Origin: an uncultured Mycoplasmatota bacterium
GTDB lineage: Bacteria > Bacillota_I > Bacilli_A > RF39 > UBA660
NCBI GenBank assembly: GCA_947574215.1
Contig: CANPIX010000005.1
Span: 1 to 51,467 of the forward strand
Direction of reading: 5' to 3'
DNA: 51,467 nucleotides
In this document: positions 32,932 to 42,457 of the stretch, piece after piece
Layout of the letters: the number at the start of each line of letters is the position of its first letter
Position numbering within the stretch: position 1 is the stretch's first letter
Program-made: the position numbers and the translations under genes
The notes under the pieces: model-generated
Database searches by the model: none
Told to the model about the DNA's origin: nothing
The model's input: the letters and a program-made list of their open reading frames with translations, nothing else

Positions 32932-35187
32932 TCACAGTATTTTACAAAGTATTGACTCGATTTCTTGTGGTGTTTCCTCAAAAAATTCAATACGTAAATG
33001 TTCTATACCCATTTTCTTAAATTCATTTAAGTTTTTTATCCCATCAATATTTTTATAATAAAAAATATGTGTTAAATGATTTTTTACTTCATTCACTATT
33101 GGATACAATTTGTTATTACGATCTTTTAAATAGTATTTATCTTTTTTAGAGCAAATTGTACAAACCCTATCTTTATTCACTAGCATGCGAAGCGGACAAT
33201 GTTTCATAACCATAACTTCTGGCCGACCATATAAAAATATTTCTATCTTCTTTTTATCTTCAAAAGATTTTACTAAATCTTCTATCTGTTTTAAATCGTT
33301 TTCAATCGATAAAGTTACACGATTAGCTCCTAAACTTTCCAAAACCGAAACACTTGCACAATTTGCAATATTAAAATAGTGGTCTGTAACTACAGAATTC
33401 CATTTTCCATATTTATATAAAGCTCCCGTTTCTCCAACAAGTAATCTTTCGTTTTTGTATTCTTTAAAATTGTTTTTCACTCGACTTAGTCTTAAAAATA
33501 CTTTTTCATTTTCTTTGTATTTTTCATACAAATTTTCATCCAAAACATAAATGGAATCCACATTCTTTGTAAGACAATACTCTAACTGTTCTTCGGTTCT
33601 AACCGATACATGAATATATACTCTTTCTGTAAATTTCTGTTTTTCTATTTTTGGTTCGGCTTTTTGATTTTCTACAAATACATTTGGTACTATATTTTCT
33701 CGAATAGAAATTAATTCTTCAACCAACTTACGGCGCATTTCTTTTAATTCACTTAAGGGTAAAAATATGGCTTCTTCTTTTTGAATGTCTATATTTTTCA
33801 AAACAAAAGGACTATTTCCAAGCGCTCCAATTTTTTCTTTTATAACTTCTTCGGTTGTTTCTTTATTTATAGCTTTTGTAACAATACTCCCTTCTTGATA
33901 AATCTCATTTTCTCCATCAGAAAAAATCATTTTAAACGGTTGTTCTAATAAAGCCACTACTTTACAAGAAATGGGGATTTTTTTCAATTCCAAATCTTTT
34001 AATTCTTTTTCTAAACAAGAATCAATAGTTTTTAAAACTTCCCCTTTCTTTTTTAAGCCAATTTTATTGTCAACAAATACAATATCTCCACTACTCGCTT
34101 TATGAATCAATAAACCTTTTTCATTGTATAAAAAGTTTACCATTACTCCTTTGTTTTCACTTGAAAAACGAATACCATCTTCTTGATGCAAATCAAAGTC
34201 CAACTTCATCTTAATTTTTTTAGTATTTGTTTCTAAAACCGTTCCTAAATGTATTCCCTGATGATTCGATGTTTCTATGTTCATAAGTTTATTATTTTGA
34301 TCGAAAAACAAATGTCCTTTTGTAAAACCGCGATTAAAGATCACTTTTAAATTTTCCATTTCTTTTTTAGAAATTTCTAAAGCAGTTCCTTTTAAATAGG
34401 TATCCATTAATTTACGATACAATCTTGTTATATAAGCTACATAAGCAGGACTTTTCATTCTACCTTCTATTTTCAAAGAATAAATAGTAGATTCCATTAT
34501 TTCTTTGAAATGTTCTAATGTACTAAATTCTTTAGGACTTAATAAATAGTCTCCTTCAGTTTTTATATCTTCTTTTCCATTTTTATTAAGTTTGAAAGGA
34601 AGACGACAAATTCCTGCACAAGCTCCACGATTTCCACTTCTTCCTAAAAGCAAACTGCTAAACAGACATTGTCCTGAGTAACTTATACATAAAGCACCAT
34701 GAACAAATGCTTCTATTTCTAAAGGTGTATCTAAATCCTTGATTTCATCTATAGAAAGCTCTCTTGCTAAAACAACTCTTTTTATTCCTAATTCTTCTAA
34801 AAGCTTTAATTGTTCTTTATTGTGTGTATGCATTTGCGTAGACGCATGAATTTCTAAATTAGGAAATGTTTCTCTTACCCTTTTCATCAGTCCTATATCT
34901 TGCAGGATTACAGCATCCACATTGTTTTTGTGAAGAAAACGGATATATTGTAAACATTCTTTCAATTCTGATTCGTAAATCATCGTATTGACTGTTACAT
35001 AAATTTTTACGCCATACAAATGACAATACTTTATAGCCCAAAGCATTTCTTCTTCCTGAAAATTATCAGCAAAAGCCCTTGCCCCAAATTTTTTACCACC
35101 TAAATAAACCGCATCACAACCATTATGAATCGCAGCAAGTAGACTTTCCTTATTTCCAACGGGAGACAACAACTCTTTTTTTATCAC
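32932..35187 (-). CDS. peptidase U32 family RNA hydroxylation protein (RlhA/TrhP-like)
   Basis: About 751 aa. N-terminal U32 domain (KELLSPVGNKESLLAAI, DAVYLGGKKFGARAFADNF, HASTQMHTHN, EAFVHGALCISYSGQCLFS with GRSGNRGACAGICR cysteines), then a DUF3656-like middle domain and a second barrel-like C-terminal part with cysteines HCPLRML and VCTICSKKD. E. coli U32 members RlhA and TrhP hydroxylate a 23S rRNA cytidine and tRNA wobble uridines. Fused long forms are typical of Bacillota. The exact target cannot be decided. GTG at 35187 has a better spaced AGAAG site than TTG at 35193. Confidence 0.85.
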   Translation of the reverse strand: MIKKELLSPVGNKESLLAAIHNGCDAVYLGGKKFGARAFADNFQEEEMLWAIKYCHLYGVKIYVTVNTMIYESELKECLQYIRFLHKNNVDAVILQDIGLMKRVRETFPNLEIHASTQMHTHNKEQLKLLEELGIKRVVLARELSIDEIKDLDTPLEIEAFVHGALCISYSGQCLFSSLLLGRSGNRGACAGICRLPFKLNKNGKEDIKTEGDYLLSPKEFSTLEHFKEIMESTIYSLKIEGRMKSPAYVAYITRLYRKLMDTYLKGTALEISKKEMENLKVIFNRGFTKGHLFFDQNNKLMNIETSNHQGIHLGTVLETNTKKIKMKLDFDLHQEDGIRFSSENKGVMVNFLYNEKGLLIHKASSGDIVFVDNKIGLKKKGEVLKTIDSCLEKELKDLELKKIPISCKVVALLEQPFKMIFSDGENEIYQEGSIVTKAINKETTEEVIKEKIGALGNSPFVLKNIDIQKEEAIFLPLSELKEMRRKLVEELISIRENIVPNVFVENQKAEPKIEKQKFTERVYIHVSVRTEEQLEYCLTKNVDSIYVLDENLYEKYKENEKVFLRLSRVKNNFKEYKNERLLVGETGALYKYGKWNSVVTDHYFNIANCASVSVLESLGANRVTLSIENDLKQIEDLVKSFEDKKKIEIFLYGRPEVMVMKHCPLRMLVNKDRVCTICSKKDKYYLKDRNNKLYPIVNEVKNHLTHIFYYKNIDGIKNLNEFKKMGIEHLRIEFFEETPQEIESILCKIL

Positions 35188-35210
35188 GATCAATCACTTC
35201 TTTTTTCTTT

Positions 35211-35242
35211 ATTATAACAAAAAAAGAAAGAAAACTCTTTCT
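35211..35242 (-). terminator. terminator of the 395-aa gene followed by a -10 box for the U32 gene
   Basis: Minus strand AGAAAG (35237-35242) and CTTTCT (35225-35230) form a stem followed by seven T. The TAG stop (35241) is inside the stem. TATAAT at 35211-35216 follows directly and probably serves the U32 gene. Confidence 0.7.
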
Positions 35243-36428
35243 AATCTTTATCTATATTTTTATCGTACGCTTGATCCGATACTTCATAACGACGATTTTT
35301 AGAAATATAACTTAATAATCTGGTAGAACCCCATCCGACAAAAGCCAATATGAAAAAATAAAGGACTCCAAATATGGTAAATGTAGGTTCTGATTTTGTA
35401 ATCAAGCTAATAATACTTGCACCAGCACTCATACTCGTTACAATAGTTAGACTATTGATAGATTTACTCGTCACATCACTTTTCAATCCATTAAATAATT
35501 TTTGAGCAGAACTTACATACGTTTGTGTCATATCCCATAAATATTTAATATAATCTAAAGTATCCTTTAGAGTTTCAAAACGATATCCTGAAATAGCTAG
35601 GAATTCAGTAAGCTCTCTATCGTTTTTAGCAATACGTTCACGGGTTCCAATATAAGTACCCATTTGATTAATACGCCCATCAATTAAATTAATGGTTTTG
35701 GAATACCCTTCTAGTTTACTTGTAAATTTAACGATATCAACACCTTTAACCTTAGCATTTTCTTTAACGGCATCAATTTTCTCCCATATTACACGATGCA
35801 AATTCAAATAGCGATGAAGTTGGCCTTTAAACTCACGAATAAAAACTTGTTCTTCAATATATTTTTCAATCTTATCAAGAGATTGTTTTTTATTATTAAT
35901 AAAATAGTATTTATCGCCCCTTACTACATCGTATCGTTCACAAGTAAATTCAAAATACTTTTGCTTTTCCGTTCTACTAAGCAAATCAGCAATTTCATCT
36001 TTTGTTGCATTATCAAAAACGATAAAATAAGGGAAAACGGTTTCAATATTTGCAAGTTCTTTAGGAACAGGTGCTCCTAAACTAAAAAGATAACTAAAAG
36101 CTGGAGATAACTTATTTTCATAATAATCGGTAACTTTATCTAAGTCAGCAAACAATGTATCTTCGCTGACTTTAGAATTATTTAAACAAATTAAACCATC
36201 TTCATAAATTCTTACCGAAATATCATAAGAGGTTGTAAATTTTATGTATTCTTCTCCATCGACACCATAATCAATTTTCCCAATAGAAAGAGCCTTACGA
36301 TACTCTTGTAATTTCTCTGGATCAAGCTTTAATTGACTCTTACATTCTCTTAAAAAATCATAAATTTCAGTTAATTGCAACATGGTTCTTTGAAACCAAC
36401 CACCAATATACACATTCGTTATTTTCAT
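35241..36428 (-). CDS. unknown protein with C-terminal membrane hairpin
   Basis: 395 aa starting at the ATG at 36428 (AAGGAG 10 bases upstream; the TTG at 36449 precedes it and is not used). A long soluble, largely helical region ends in coiled coil (about 270-340) and then two hydrophobic segments (about 345-362 and 366-388). The topology recalls CorA-type divalent cation channels, but the GMN motif is missing, so this is only a structural similarity. It starts a few bases after the GNAT gene and is probably in its operon. Confidence 0.7.
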   Translation of the reverse strand: MKITNVYIGGWFQRTMLQLTEIYDFLRECKSQLKLDPEKLQEYRKALSIGKIDYGVDGEEYIKFTTSYDISVRIYEDGLICLNNSKVSEDTLFADLDKVTDYYENKLSPAFSYLFSLGAPVPKELANIETVFPYFIVFDNATKDEIADLLSRTEKQKYFEFTCERYDVVRGDKYYFINNKKQSLDKIEKYIEEQVFIREFKGQLHRYLNLHRVIWEKIDAVKENAKVKGVDIVKFTSKLEGYSKTINLIDGRINQMGTYIGTRERIAKNDRELTEFLAISGYRFETLKDTLDYIKYLWDMTQTYVSSAQKLFNGLKSDVTSKSINSLTIVTSMSAGASIISLITKSEPTFTIFGVLYFFILAFVGWGSTRLLSYISKNRRYEVSDQAYDKNIDKD

Positions 36429-36454
36429 AAAAACTCTACTCCTTATCAAAAAAA

Positions 36455-36904
36455 TTAAATATTCATACTAAAAAATGTTGCGTCATCTGCTTGAAATCCA
36501 AATTTTTTATAACAAGTGTGCGCAGGAACTCTAAAATTACGACTCCATAGTTTTATAGCACTGCATTCGTGATTTTTACATACTTCACGAACCACTTCTA
36601 ACATTTTGCTTGCTATGTGATGTTTGCGAAATTCAGGCTTAACACAAACATGATTTAGAATAGCAAATGTATTCATATCTTTGAATATAGTAGGAACAAT
36701 AGCAATTCTTGTATGAGCAATTACCTTTCCTTCGTATTCTCCAATAATATATATTTGATTTCGATCATTTCTATTTTCATTAAATATTTTAATAGCTTCA
36801 TCATAATCCGTTTGTTCTTCAAATACTTCATTACATAAATCGACAATGCCACGAATTTTTGAAGCATCGGCTAAAGAAAATTTTACATTTATATCCATAA
36901 GCAA
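36455..36904 (-). CDS. GNAT-family N-acetyltransferase
   Basis: About 149 aa with the acetyl-CoA loop in the segment HVCVKPEFRKHHIASKMLEVV and the C-terminal LWSRNFRVPAHTCYKKFGF typical of GNAT motif B. Substrate unknown. Two starts are possible: TTG at 36904 (AAGGAG 7 bases upstream) and ATG at 36898 (13 bases). The ribosome site spacing favours TTG. Upstream gene of the 395-aa membrane-hairpin protein. Confidence 0.85.
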   Translation of the reverse strand: MLMDINVKFSLADASKIRGIVDLCNEVFEEQTDYDEAIKIFNENRNDRNQIYIIGEYEGKVIAHTRIAIVPTIFKDMNTFAILNHVCVKPEFRKHHIASKMLEVVREVCKNHECSAIKLWSRNFRVPAHTCYKKFGFQADDATFFSMNI

Positions 36905-37046
36905 TAAATAACTCCTTTTCTACTTTAAATAGATTGTAACATAAATTGATTTTAAAACATTATTTTCACGTTTTATTTGACGTTTAATTAACAAAGAAAC
37001 ATTATTTCTTTAAAGTCTAAAAGTCACTTTTAACTATTTATTTTTG

Positions 37047-37757
37047 TTACTTTTTTAATTCACTTTTTCCTGTTAAATAATCGATTTCAATACCTTTTTG
37101 AACGTTATAAACAAACACATGAAATTCGATTCCACGACCGCCATCTTCTACAGAATACGCTTCGATTTCAATACCACTAGCAACTAAATTTTCCCCTTCA
37201 AATATTGGGGTAACACGGTACAAAACATGATTATGCGTATTTTTTATGTACTCAGCCACTTTTTCTTCAAATGGCAACATTCCTTTTGTATTTGTATTCC
37301 TAGTACAAGTTATCAAATTCTTTGGATTGGCATTTTCTCCTGTTAATTGGTAACCTATTAAATGACAACGATTGTATAAGTATTTGCCTTCCACAATGTC
37401 ATATTTTACGGTGTGCCAACCACTTGGTTTTATCATACCAATACTTTCTCGATCTTCTGTTGGCATCAAATCAATTCCAATACTAGCTATAGCAAATCCA
37501 CATCTACCTAAAGAATCCAATTCACTGTAGTATTCATAAGAAGTCGTTGTATAATCTTTTTCTTCAAAAAATGGTTTATTTTCATTAAGGATTACATAAT
37601 CTTTACCACTATATTTAGGAACTTCTTCTAATTTGTAAGAAACAGGAAGTTCTTCTTTTTTTAAATTTTCAAAATAACCAATGCCACTAAATAAAACTAG
37701 AGTTACAATCCCTACTAATATACTTTTAAAATTTTTCCTTGTTTTTCTTTTGAACAT
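37047..37757 (-). CDS. membrane-anchored or secreted DNA/RNA non-specific endonuclease
   Basis: 236 aa. N-terminal basic residues plus hydrophobic segment (12-29) act as signal or anchor. The beta-beta-alpha metal nuclease core is present: SGWHTVKYD, then YNRCHLIGYQLTGENANPKN (residues 128-147) with general base His132 and metal-site Asn, then LITCTRNTN. It belongs to the EndA / streptococcal DNase family, in which the DRGH motif is replaced by NRCH or similar. Likely degrades extracellular DNA for nutrition or uptake. Confidence 0.9.
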   Translation of the reverse strand: MFKRKTRKNFKSILVGIVTLVLFSGIGYFENLKKEELPVSYKLEEVPKYSGKDYVILNENKPFFEEKDYTTTSYEYYSELDSLGRCGFAIASIGIDLMPTEDRESIGMIKPSGWHTVKYDIVEGKYLYNRCHLIGYQLTGENANPKNLITCTRNTNTKGMLPFEEKVAEYIKNTHNHVLYRVTPIFEGENLVASGIEIEAYSVEDGGRGIEFHVFVYNVQKGIEIDYLTGKSELKK

Positions 37758-37885
37758 AATTCCACTTCCTTACCCCTATTTAAAAACTCTCAAAATTTTT
37801 GCAATTAATAAAAATGGTAAAAGAAAACAAAACTCATTTTTTTATTACAAATAATTAGAAATAAGTCATTTTTTTAGAATATAAA

Positions 37886-38338
37886 TCAAATTTTCCTTTT
37901 ATTTTCCTTTTCTAAAGAGCCATAAAACGCTTGATCTAGTGTTATCATAAAAGATCCTTGATCGGTACATCTTTTTAAATAGTCATTAAACTTTATATCT
38001 TCTAATTCTTGATATCCTTGTTGTATTAATTTTTCAAAGCCATCAAAAGATTTAAACTGTGAAAATGTTAAATCTACTAGAGTATACCCTCCACCTATTA
38101 AAGATTTGTTTGAGACAATCACAAAAACGTGTTCATACCAAAAGCCTAAATCCAAAGTATTTATAAGTCTTGCTGGTATATGTCGGGAAAGTATTTTTCT
38201 TAAGAATAAAGAATTATATATTTTTGTCCTCTCTTCTGTTAAATCCTTTAATTCTTGTTTTGTACTTAAAATAGCTTCTTGTATTAGGATATCAGTATTA
38301 AATCCGTTTATATTAGTCATTTTTTCAAATAAATCCAT
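37886..38338 (-). CDS. unknown small protein (possible cysteine-protease-like fold remnant)
   Basis: 150 aa, not recognised. The segment YEHVFVIVSNKS...YTLVDLTFSQF resembles the His and Asp parts of transglutaminase/papain-like domains (H followed by a variable loop and DxTxxQF), but no nucleophilic cysteine precedes it, so activity is doubtful. It is 18 bp downstream of the 138-aa gene and probably cotranscribed. Such small unknown pairs can be accessory modules. Confidence 0.6.
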   Translation of the reverse strand: MDLFEKMTNINGFNTDILIQEAILSTKQELKDLTEERTKIYNSLFLRKILSRHIPARLINTLDLGFWYEHVFVIVSNKSLIGGGYTLVDLTFSQFKSFDGFEKLIQQGYQELEDIKFNDYLKRCTDQGSFMITLDQAFYGSLEKENKRKI

Positions 38339-38356
38339 TTAAACTCCTTTTTTAAT

Positions 38357-38773
38357 TTACTTACTTTCTCTAGCATTTTCTTTTTTTTGTTTACTTTCTT
38401 TAAAGAAAGTTATTAAATCTTCAAAATCTTTAGACTTTTTTTTAAAATTCAATGATATTTTAGTACCGATCGAATTTTCTAAAATAACTCCGCTAAATTT
38501 TTTGTCATTTGCTTTTCCTGTACAAAAATCACTTAGACTTACCTTTTCTAAACCCCCAAAATTATCTAAAATAGCACTTAAAACCTGTTTATAAAAAATT
38601 GGACTATAATTAGTGGGTACTCCCATGAACCAATACCTAAAATAATTTTTTTTAGGCACAGCAATATCCAATGTACATAAGTATTGTTTTTCTTTTTTAG
38701 CAGAGCCAAATTCCATAAAGGCTTCAACGGAAATACTATCGGTTAAAATAGCTTCTATTGTTTCTATTATCAC
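38357..38773 (-). CDS. unknown protein, N terminus probably displaced by a frameshift
   Basis: 138 aa from a GTG at 38773 that has no ribosome site. The better start is a GTG at 38819 with an AAGGA site, encoding VNKEEASKVSIEK in a different frame. Removing one A from the A7 run (complement of 38779-38785) joins it into EKTKVIIETIEAILTD, which reads naturally. This would extend the protein by 15 residues. The body is soluble with no recognised domain. Either an assembly error, a phase-variable tract or a decayed start. Confidence 0.6.
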   Translation of the reverse strand: MIIETIEAILTDSISVEAFMEFGSAKKEKQYLCTLDIAVPKKNYFRYWFMGVPTNYSPIFYKQVLSAILDNFGGLEKVSLSDFCTGKANDKKFSGVILENSIGTKISLNFKKKSKDFEDLITFFKESKQKKENARESK

Positions 38774-38973
38774 TTTTGTTTTTTTCTATAGATACTTTAC
38801 TAGCTTCTTCTTTATTCACAATTCTAATCTTCCTTTATCCATTAAATATTTTATCAATCACCAATGTAAAATAGGCTTTAATTTAAGGTCATAAACTATA
38901 AAATTATTTTACTACGAATTAGCTTTTTTGCAAACCCTTTTGAGTTTGATACTTTAAAAATTTTGTTCATTCA

Positions 38974-39007
38974 AAAATTATAAAAACCAGTTTTAAAACT
39001 GGTTTTT
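38974..39007 (-). terminator. terminator of the ABC transporter operon
   Basis: Perfect palindrome AAAAACCAGTTTTAAAACTGGTTTTT at 38982-39007 read in part (stem AAAACCAG/CTGGTTTT), followed on the minus strand by a T-rich tail. Confidence 0.8.
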
Positions 39008-39017
39008 GAAAATAAAA

Positions 39018-41570
39018 TTAAATATTATCGTTTCGAATTGTTTCTATAATATTTTGTTTATTAATTTTTGATAAAGAATATTTCATTATAATTCCTATAA
39101 TAATACTAACAAATACAACTACAATGATTAGAGGATATATAGGAATTTTGTATTCAAATTCCAAGCCACTTTTAAATGCCTTATAGATAAGATAAGACCC
39201 AGTAAGTCCTAAAGGAATACCAATGAGTAATGATTTTAATCCATAAAATATACTTTCTAAACGAATCATACGATTGAACTCACGTTTTGTCATCCCAACA
39301 CTTTTTAGCATTGCAAATTCTTTGCTTCTTAAATTCATATTGGTAGTAATGGTATTAAAAATATTTGTTATTCCAATTAGACTGATGACTGTTATAAATC
39401 CGTATAAGAAAATCGAAATAATTAAAACCATCGCATTTTCGGCTTTCATTTCTTCTTCGTAGTTTGTAAATCCAACATTTTCAAACAAGTCTTGTTCCTT
39501 GCTTAATGCAGTTACTTGTTCTTCCAATTGTTTAGTATCACTTGCCATCAAATACAATTCGCTAAAAGATGTTTTAAAGTTTTTATCAAAAACTTCATCA
39601 CTTACAATTAAGTACCCTTCAAAGTTAAAACTTCTTTCTAACCCCATAGGTCTAATATTGCTACGTACAACTTCAATTTCAAATTTATCTTCGGTTTCAT
39701 TTTCTTTTGTTCCTACAAAAACTTCGTTGTTTTTTATTTTGTACATATTTCCTAAGTAATTCTTTTTATTAATAGAATCTTTAAATTCGTCAATTAATAT
39801 CGCTTGATTCGTCCCTGCTTGCCCTATTTTTTTCAAATAATGATTGTATTCATCCTCTCCTAAGGCAACAACAGGAATCATTAATTTTTCAGAGTTTTCA
39901 CTATCCATACCATAAAGTCTTAACATTTCTTTTCCATAATCTGAGAATTGATTCCAATCAATAACTAATGAGTCATTTCTTAAAATAGAAGCACGTTCTA
40001 CTACATCCATTTTTGCAATTTGTTTAAACGCATCTAATTGATCTTTCCCCGTTTCATGGTTGCTATAAAAACGCATATTATAATCCATATTAACATAGTA
40101 CATACCAGCCATCTTAAAGCCAAACTCTATAAAAGAAGATAAAGATAAGAAAACAAAAATTGAAACGACAATCGAAATCACTGTAGTACGATATTTCTTT
40201 TTATTTCGTTTTAAATTTTTATAAGAAATAACCCCACCCATTTTAAATATTTTTTTTACCCAAAAAGGCGTTTTTAATTTTTTTCTTTTAATTTTAATAT
40301 CTTGATTACTACGAATAGCATCAATCGCTGAAATTCGCCCTGCTTTTCTTGCAATAAAGATAGTAGATAAATAAATAGTTACACTCGCAAGCAAAACAGA
40401 TAACAAAATAGGAAAAAACGGTATGCTATAAACAAACTGAATGCCTACTAAGAAATCGCCAACGATTAGATTAATTAAAAATACCAAAGTTACTATTGCA
40501 ATAATCCCACAAAGTATTCCTATTGGAATGGCAATAACTCCTAAAACAAATCCTTCGTACAATACATTTTTCTTAATTTGCTTGCTAGTTGCTCCAACAC
40601 TTCTTAACATTCCATACATTTTATATTTTTCTGTAATGGAAATAGCAAAACTATTTTTGATTACAAAAACACTGGATAGAATAATGATACCAATTACAAT
40701 GGAAGCCACCACATACAAAGACCTCATCGTTGCACTATCAGTAACGCCAAGCCAACGTAAGTAACTAGAATTAAATGAATAAGCGTAGGTATCTTCTACT
40801 ATATTTTTCGTTTTTGAATCGTAATGTTTTGGATCTTTAAAAAGTACAAATGCGTCTCCTTTTTCTTGAATTTCATCGGTATAAGTAATTGCGGTATATC
40901 CAGGAGCAGCATAATCTTCAAAAACATAATTTGGACGTTTCATAATCCCTACAATGGTATAAGTACATTCTTGTTTTTTTGAAAATCCTTCTATTACTTT
41001 TTCTTTTACTAAACTTTCTTGATTTTCTTCTGTTTCTGTAACTAATGGATTATTTTGGTTTAAAATAAAGGTTTGACCATTATCGACTAGTGTACGATTT
41101 CCAATAGAAAAAGTAATTGTATCTCCAACTTTACCTGTAAATCCACCACTATCTATTGCGTGATTGGCTATTACAATTTCTTGTTCATTTTCAGGAAGTC
41201 TTCCTTCTAACATTTTAATTCCTAAATGATGTAAAGCTTTATCATTATACGCCGAAATATATAAATAAGGTTTAAACATATTTTCAGAAGGAAAAAGTGC
41301 ATACCCAATTTCATTACGCAAGTAATAATCTTGAATATCTCGATTTTCTTCTAATGCTAAAATTCTTTCTTTAGGCAAATCTTTAATCATAACATGATAG
41401 TATCCATCACTATCGATTGCATCATTGATTAAAGTTTTTTGAAAACTAGTAACCATCCCCGATACACATACAATTAAGGAGGTTGACAGCATGATACCAA
41501 TAATTGTTACAATTGTTCTTTTTTTATTTAATGTCAAATTTCTTTTGGTTAATCTTTTTAAAACATTCAT
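39018..41570 (-). CDS. ABC transporter permease (FtsX/MacB family)
   Basis: 850 aa. N-terminal membrane segment (ILVxGIMLSTSLIV region, residues 20-42), a large extracellular domain, then groups of three segments near residues 290-410 and again at 745-835, with another segment near 470. This doubled FtsX layout is that of BceB/SalY/MacB-type permeases that act on peptides or lipids rather than classical import. Its ATG overlaps the ATPase gene stop (41567-41570). No histidine kinase or response regulator gene is adjacent, unlike typical Bce modules. Confidence 0.9.
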   Translation of the reverse strand: MNVLKRLTKRNLTLNKKRTIVTIIGIMLSTSLIVCVSGMVTSFQKTLINDAIDSDGYYHVMIKDLPKERILALEENRDIQDYYLRNEIGYALFPSENMFKPYLYISAYNDKALHHLGIKMLEGRLPENEQEIVIANHAIDSGGFTGKVGDTITFSIGNRTLVDNGQTFILNQNNPLVTETEENQESLVKEKVIEGFSKKQECTYTIVGIMKRPNYVFEDYAAPGYTAITYTDEIQEKGDAFVLFKDPKHYDSKTKNIVEDTYAYSFNSSYLRWLGVTDSATMRSLYVVASIVIGIIILSSVFVIKNSFAISITEKYKMYGMLRSVGATSKQIKKNVLYEGFVLGVIAIPIGILCGIIAIVTLVFLINLIVGDFLVGIQFVYSIPFFPILLSVLLASVTIYLSTIFIARKAGRISAIDAIRSNQDIKIKRKKLKTPFWVKKIFKMGGVISYKNLKRNKKKYRTTVISIVVSIFVFLSLSSFIEFGFKMAGMYYVNMDYNMRFYSNHETGKDQLDAFKQIAKMDVVERASILRNDSLVIDWNQFSDYGKEMLRLYGMDSENSEKLMIPVVALGEDEYNHYLKKIGQAGTNQAILIDEFKDSINKKNYLGNMYKIKNNEVFVGTKENETEDKFEIEVVRSNIRPMGLERSFNFEGYLIVSDEVFDKNFKTSFSELYLMASDTKQLEEQVTALSKEQDLFENVGFTNYEEEMKAENAMVLIISIFLYGFITVISLIGITNIFNTITTNMNLRSKEFAMLKSVGMTKREFNRMIRLESIFYGLKSLLIGIPLGLTGSYLIYKAFKSGLEFEYKIPIYPLIIVVVFVSIIIGIIMKYSLSKINKQNIIETIRNDNI

Positions 41571-42247
41571 GCGTTTCTCTCATCCTTTATAATTTTACCG
41601 TCATCAATTGTGATAATTCGATCCGCTACACTTGCAATTTCCAAATCGTGTGTAATCATAATAACGGTTTGTTTATACTTTTTATTTGACATTTTTAAAA
41701 GAGAAACAATTTCATCACTAGCTTTAGAATCCAAATTTCCTGTTGGTTCATCCGCTAATACAATAGCTGGATTGTTAATTATTGCACGCCCAATAGAAAC
41801 TCTTTGCTGTTGTCCTCCGGACAATTCATTTGGCAAATGCGTACTTCGATTGGTTAAATTTAAAGTGCCTAAAACTTCTTCCAGTCGATCTTTAGGTAAT
41901 TTAACATTATCCAAATCACAAGGAAGCATAATATTTTCTTTTACATTTAATATCGGAATCAAATTGTAAAATTGATAAATAATTCCAATTTGCCTTCTTC
42001 TAAATATAGCCAAATTATCATCACTTAAAGAGTAAATATCTACACCATCAATGCATACCTTCCCACTAGTAGGTCGATCAACTCCACCAAGTAAATGTAA
42101 AAGAGTTGATTTTCCACTTCCACTTGCACCAACAATTGCTACAAATTCCCCCTTTTCAATAGAGAAATTGATATGATCAACCGCATTAATTTTCATATCC
42201 CCGTTTCCATAAGTTTTTGTTAAGTTTTCAACTTTTAATATTTCCAT
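41567..42247 (-). CDS. ABC transporter ATP-binding protein (MacB/LolD family)
   Basis: 226 aa. Walker A (GASGSGKST), signature (LSGGQQQRVSIGRA), Walker B (IVLADEPTGNLDS), and H-loop (ITHDL). The PTGNLDS stretch is characteristic of the LolD/MacB/FtsE group that partners with FtsX-type permeases. Ribosome site GAAAGGAAAAAAATT upstream. First gene of the operon. Confidence 0.95.
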   Translation of the reverse strand: MEILKVENLTKTYGNGDMKINAVDHINFSIEKGEFVAIVGASGSGKSTLLHLLGGVDRPTSGKVCIDGVDIYSLSDDNLAIFRRRQIGIIYQFYNLIPILNVKENIMLPCDLDNVKLPKDRLEEVLGTLNLTNRSTHLPNELSGGQQQRVSIGRAIINNPAIVLADEPTGNLDSKASDEIVSLLKMSNKKYKQTVIMITHDLEIASVADRIITIDDGKIIKDERNA

Positions 42248-42265
42248 AATTTTTTTCCTTTCTTC

Positions 42266-42312
42266 AAAATAAGTATATGAAGGAATTGTGACAATGAAGT
42301 GACTGACTCATT
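42266..42312 (-). promoter_or_regulatory. candidate promoter and operator of the ABC transporter operon
   Basis: Minus strand TTGTCA (42289-42294), 17 bp spacer, TATTTT (42266-42271). Immediately upstream ATGAGTCAGTCACTTCAT (about 42295-42312) contains AGTC repeats and may be a repressor site. No regulator gene is adjacent. Confidence 0.4.
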
Positions 42313-42374
42313 TTTTATTTAAATCACTTTTTAAATTCATTTTACCTAAACCCAAAAAAATAATATCTATTTTT

Positions 42375-42408
42375 TATAAAAAAAACGTTTCTTAAATATT
42401 AAGAAACG
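42375..42408 (-). terminator. terminator after the 117-aa gene
   Basis: Minus strand CGTTTCTTA/TAAGAAACG stem (42386-42408) followed by eight T. Confidence 0.85.
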
Positions 42409-42457
42409 AATTTTATTCAAAATTTTGAAAATTAATAAGAACTTTAGTTTTTTATTA

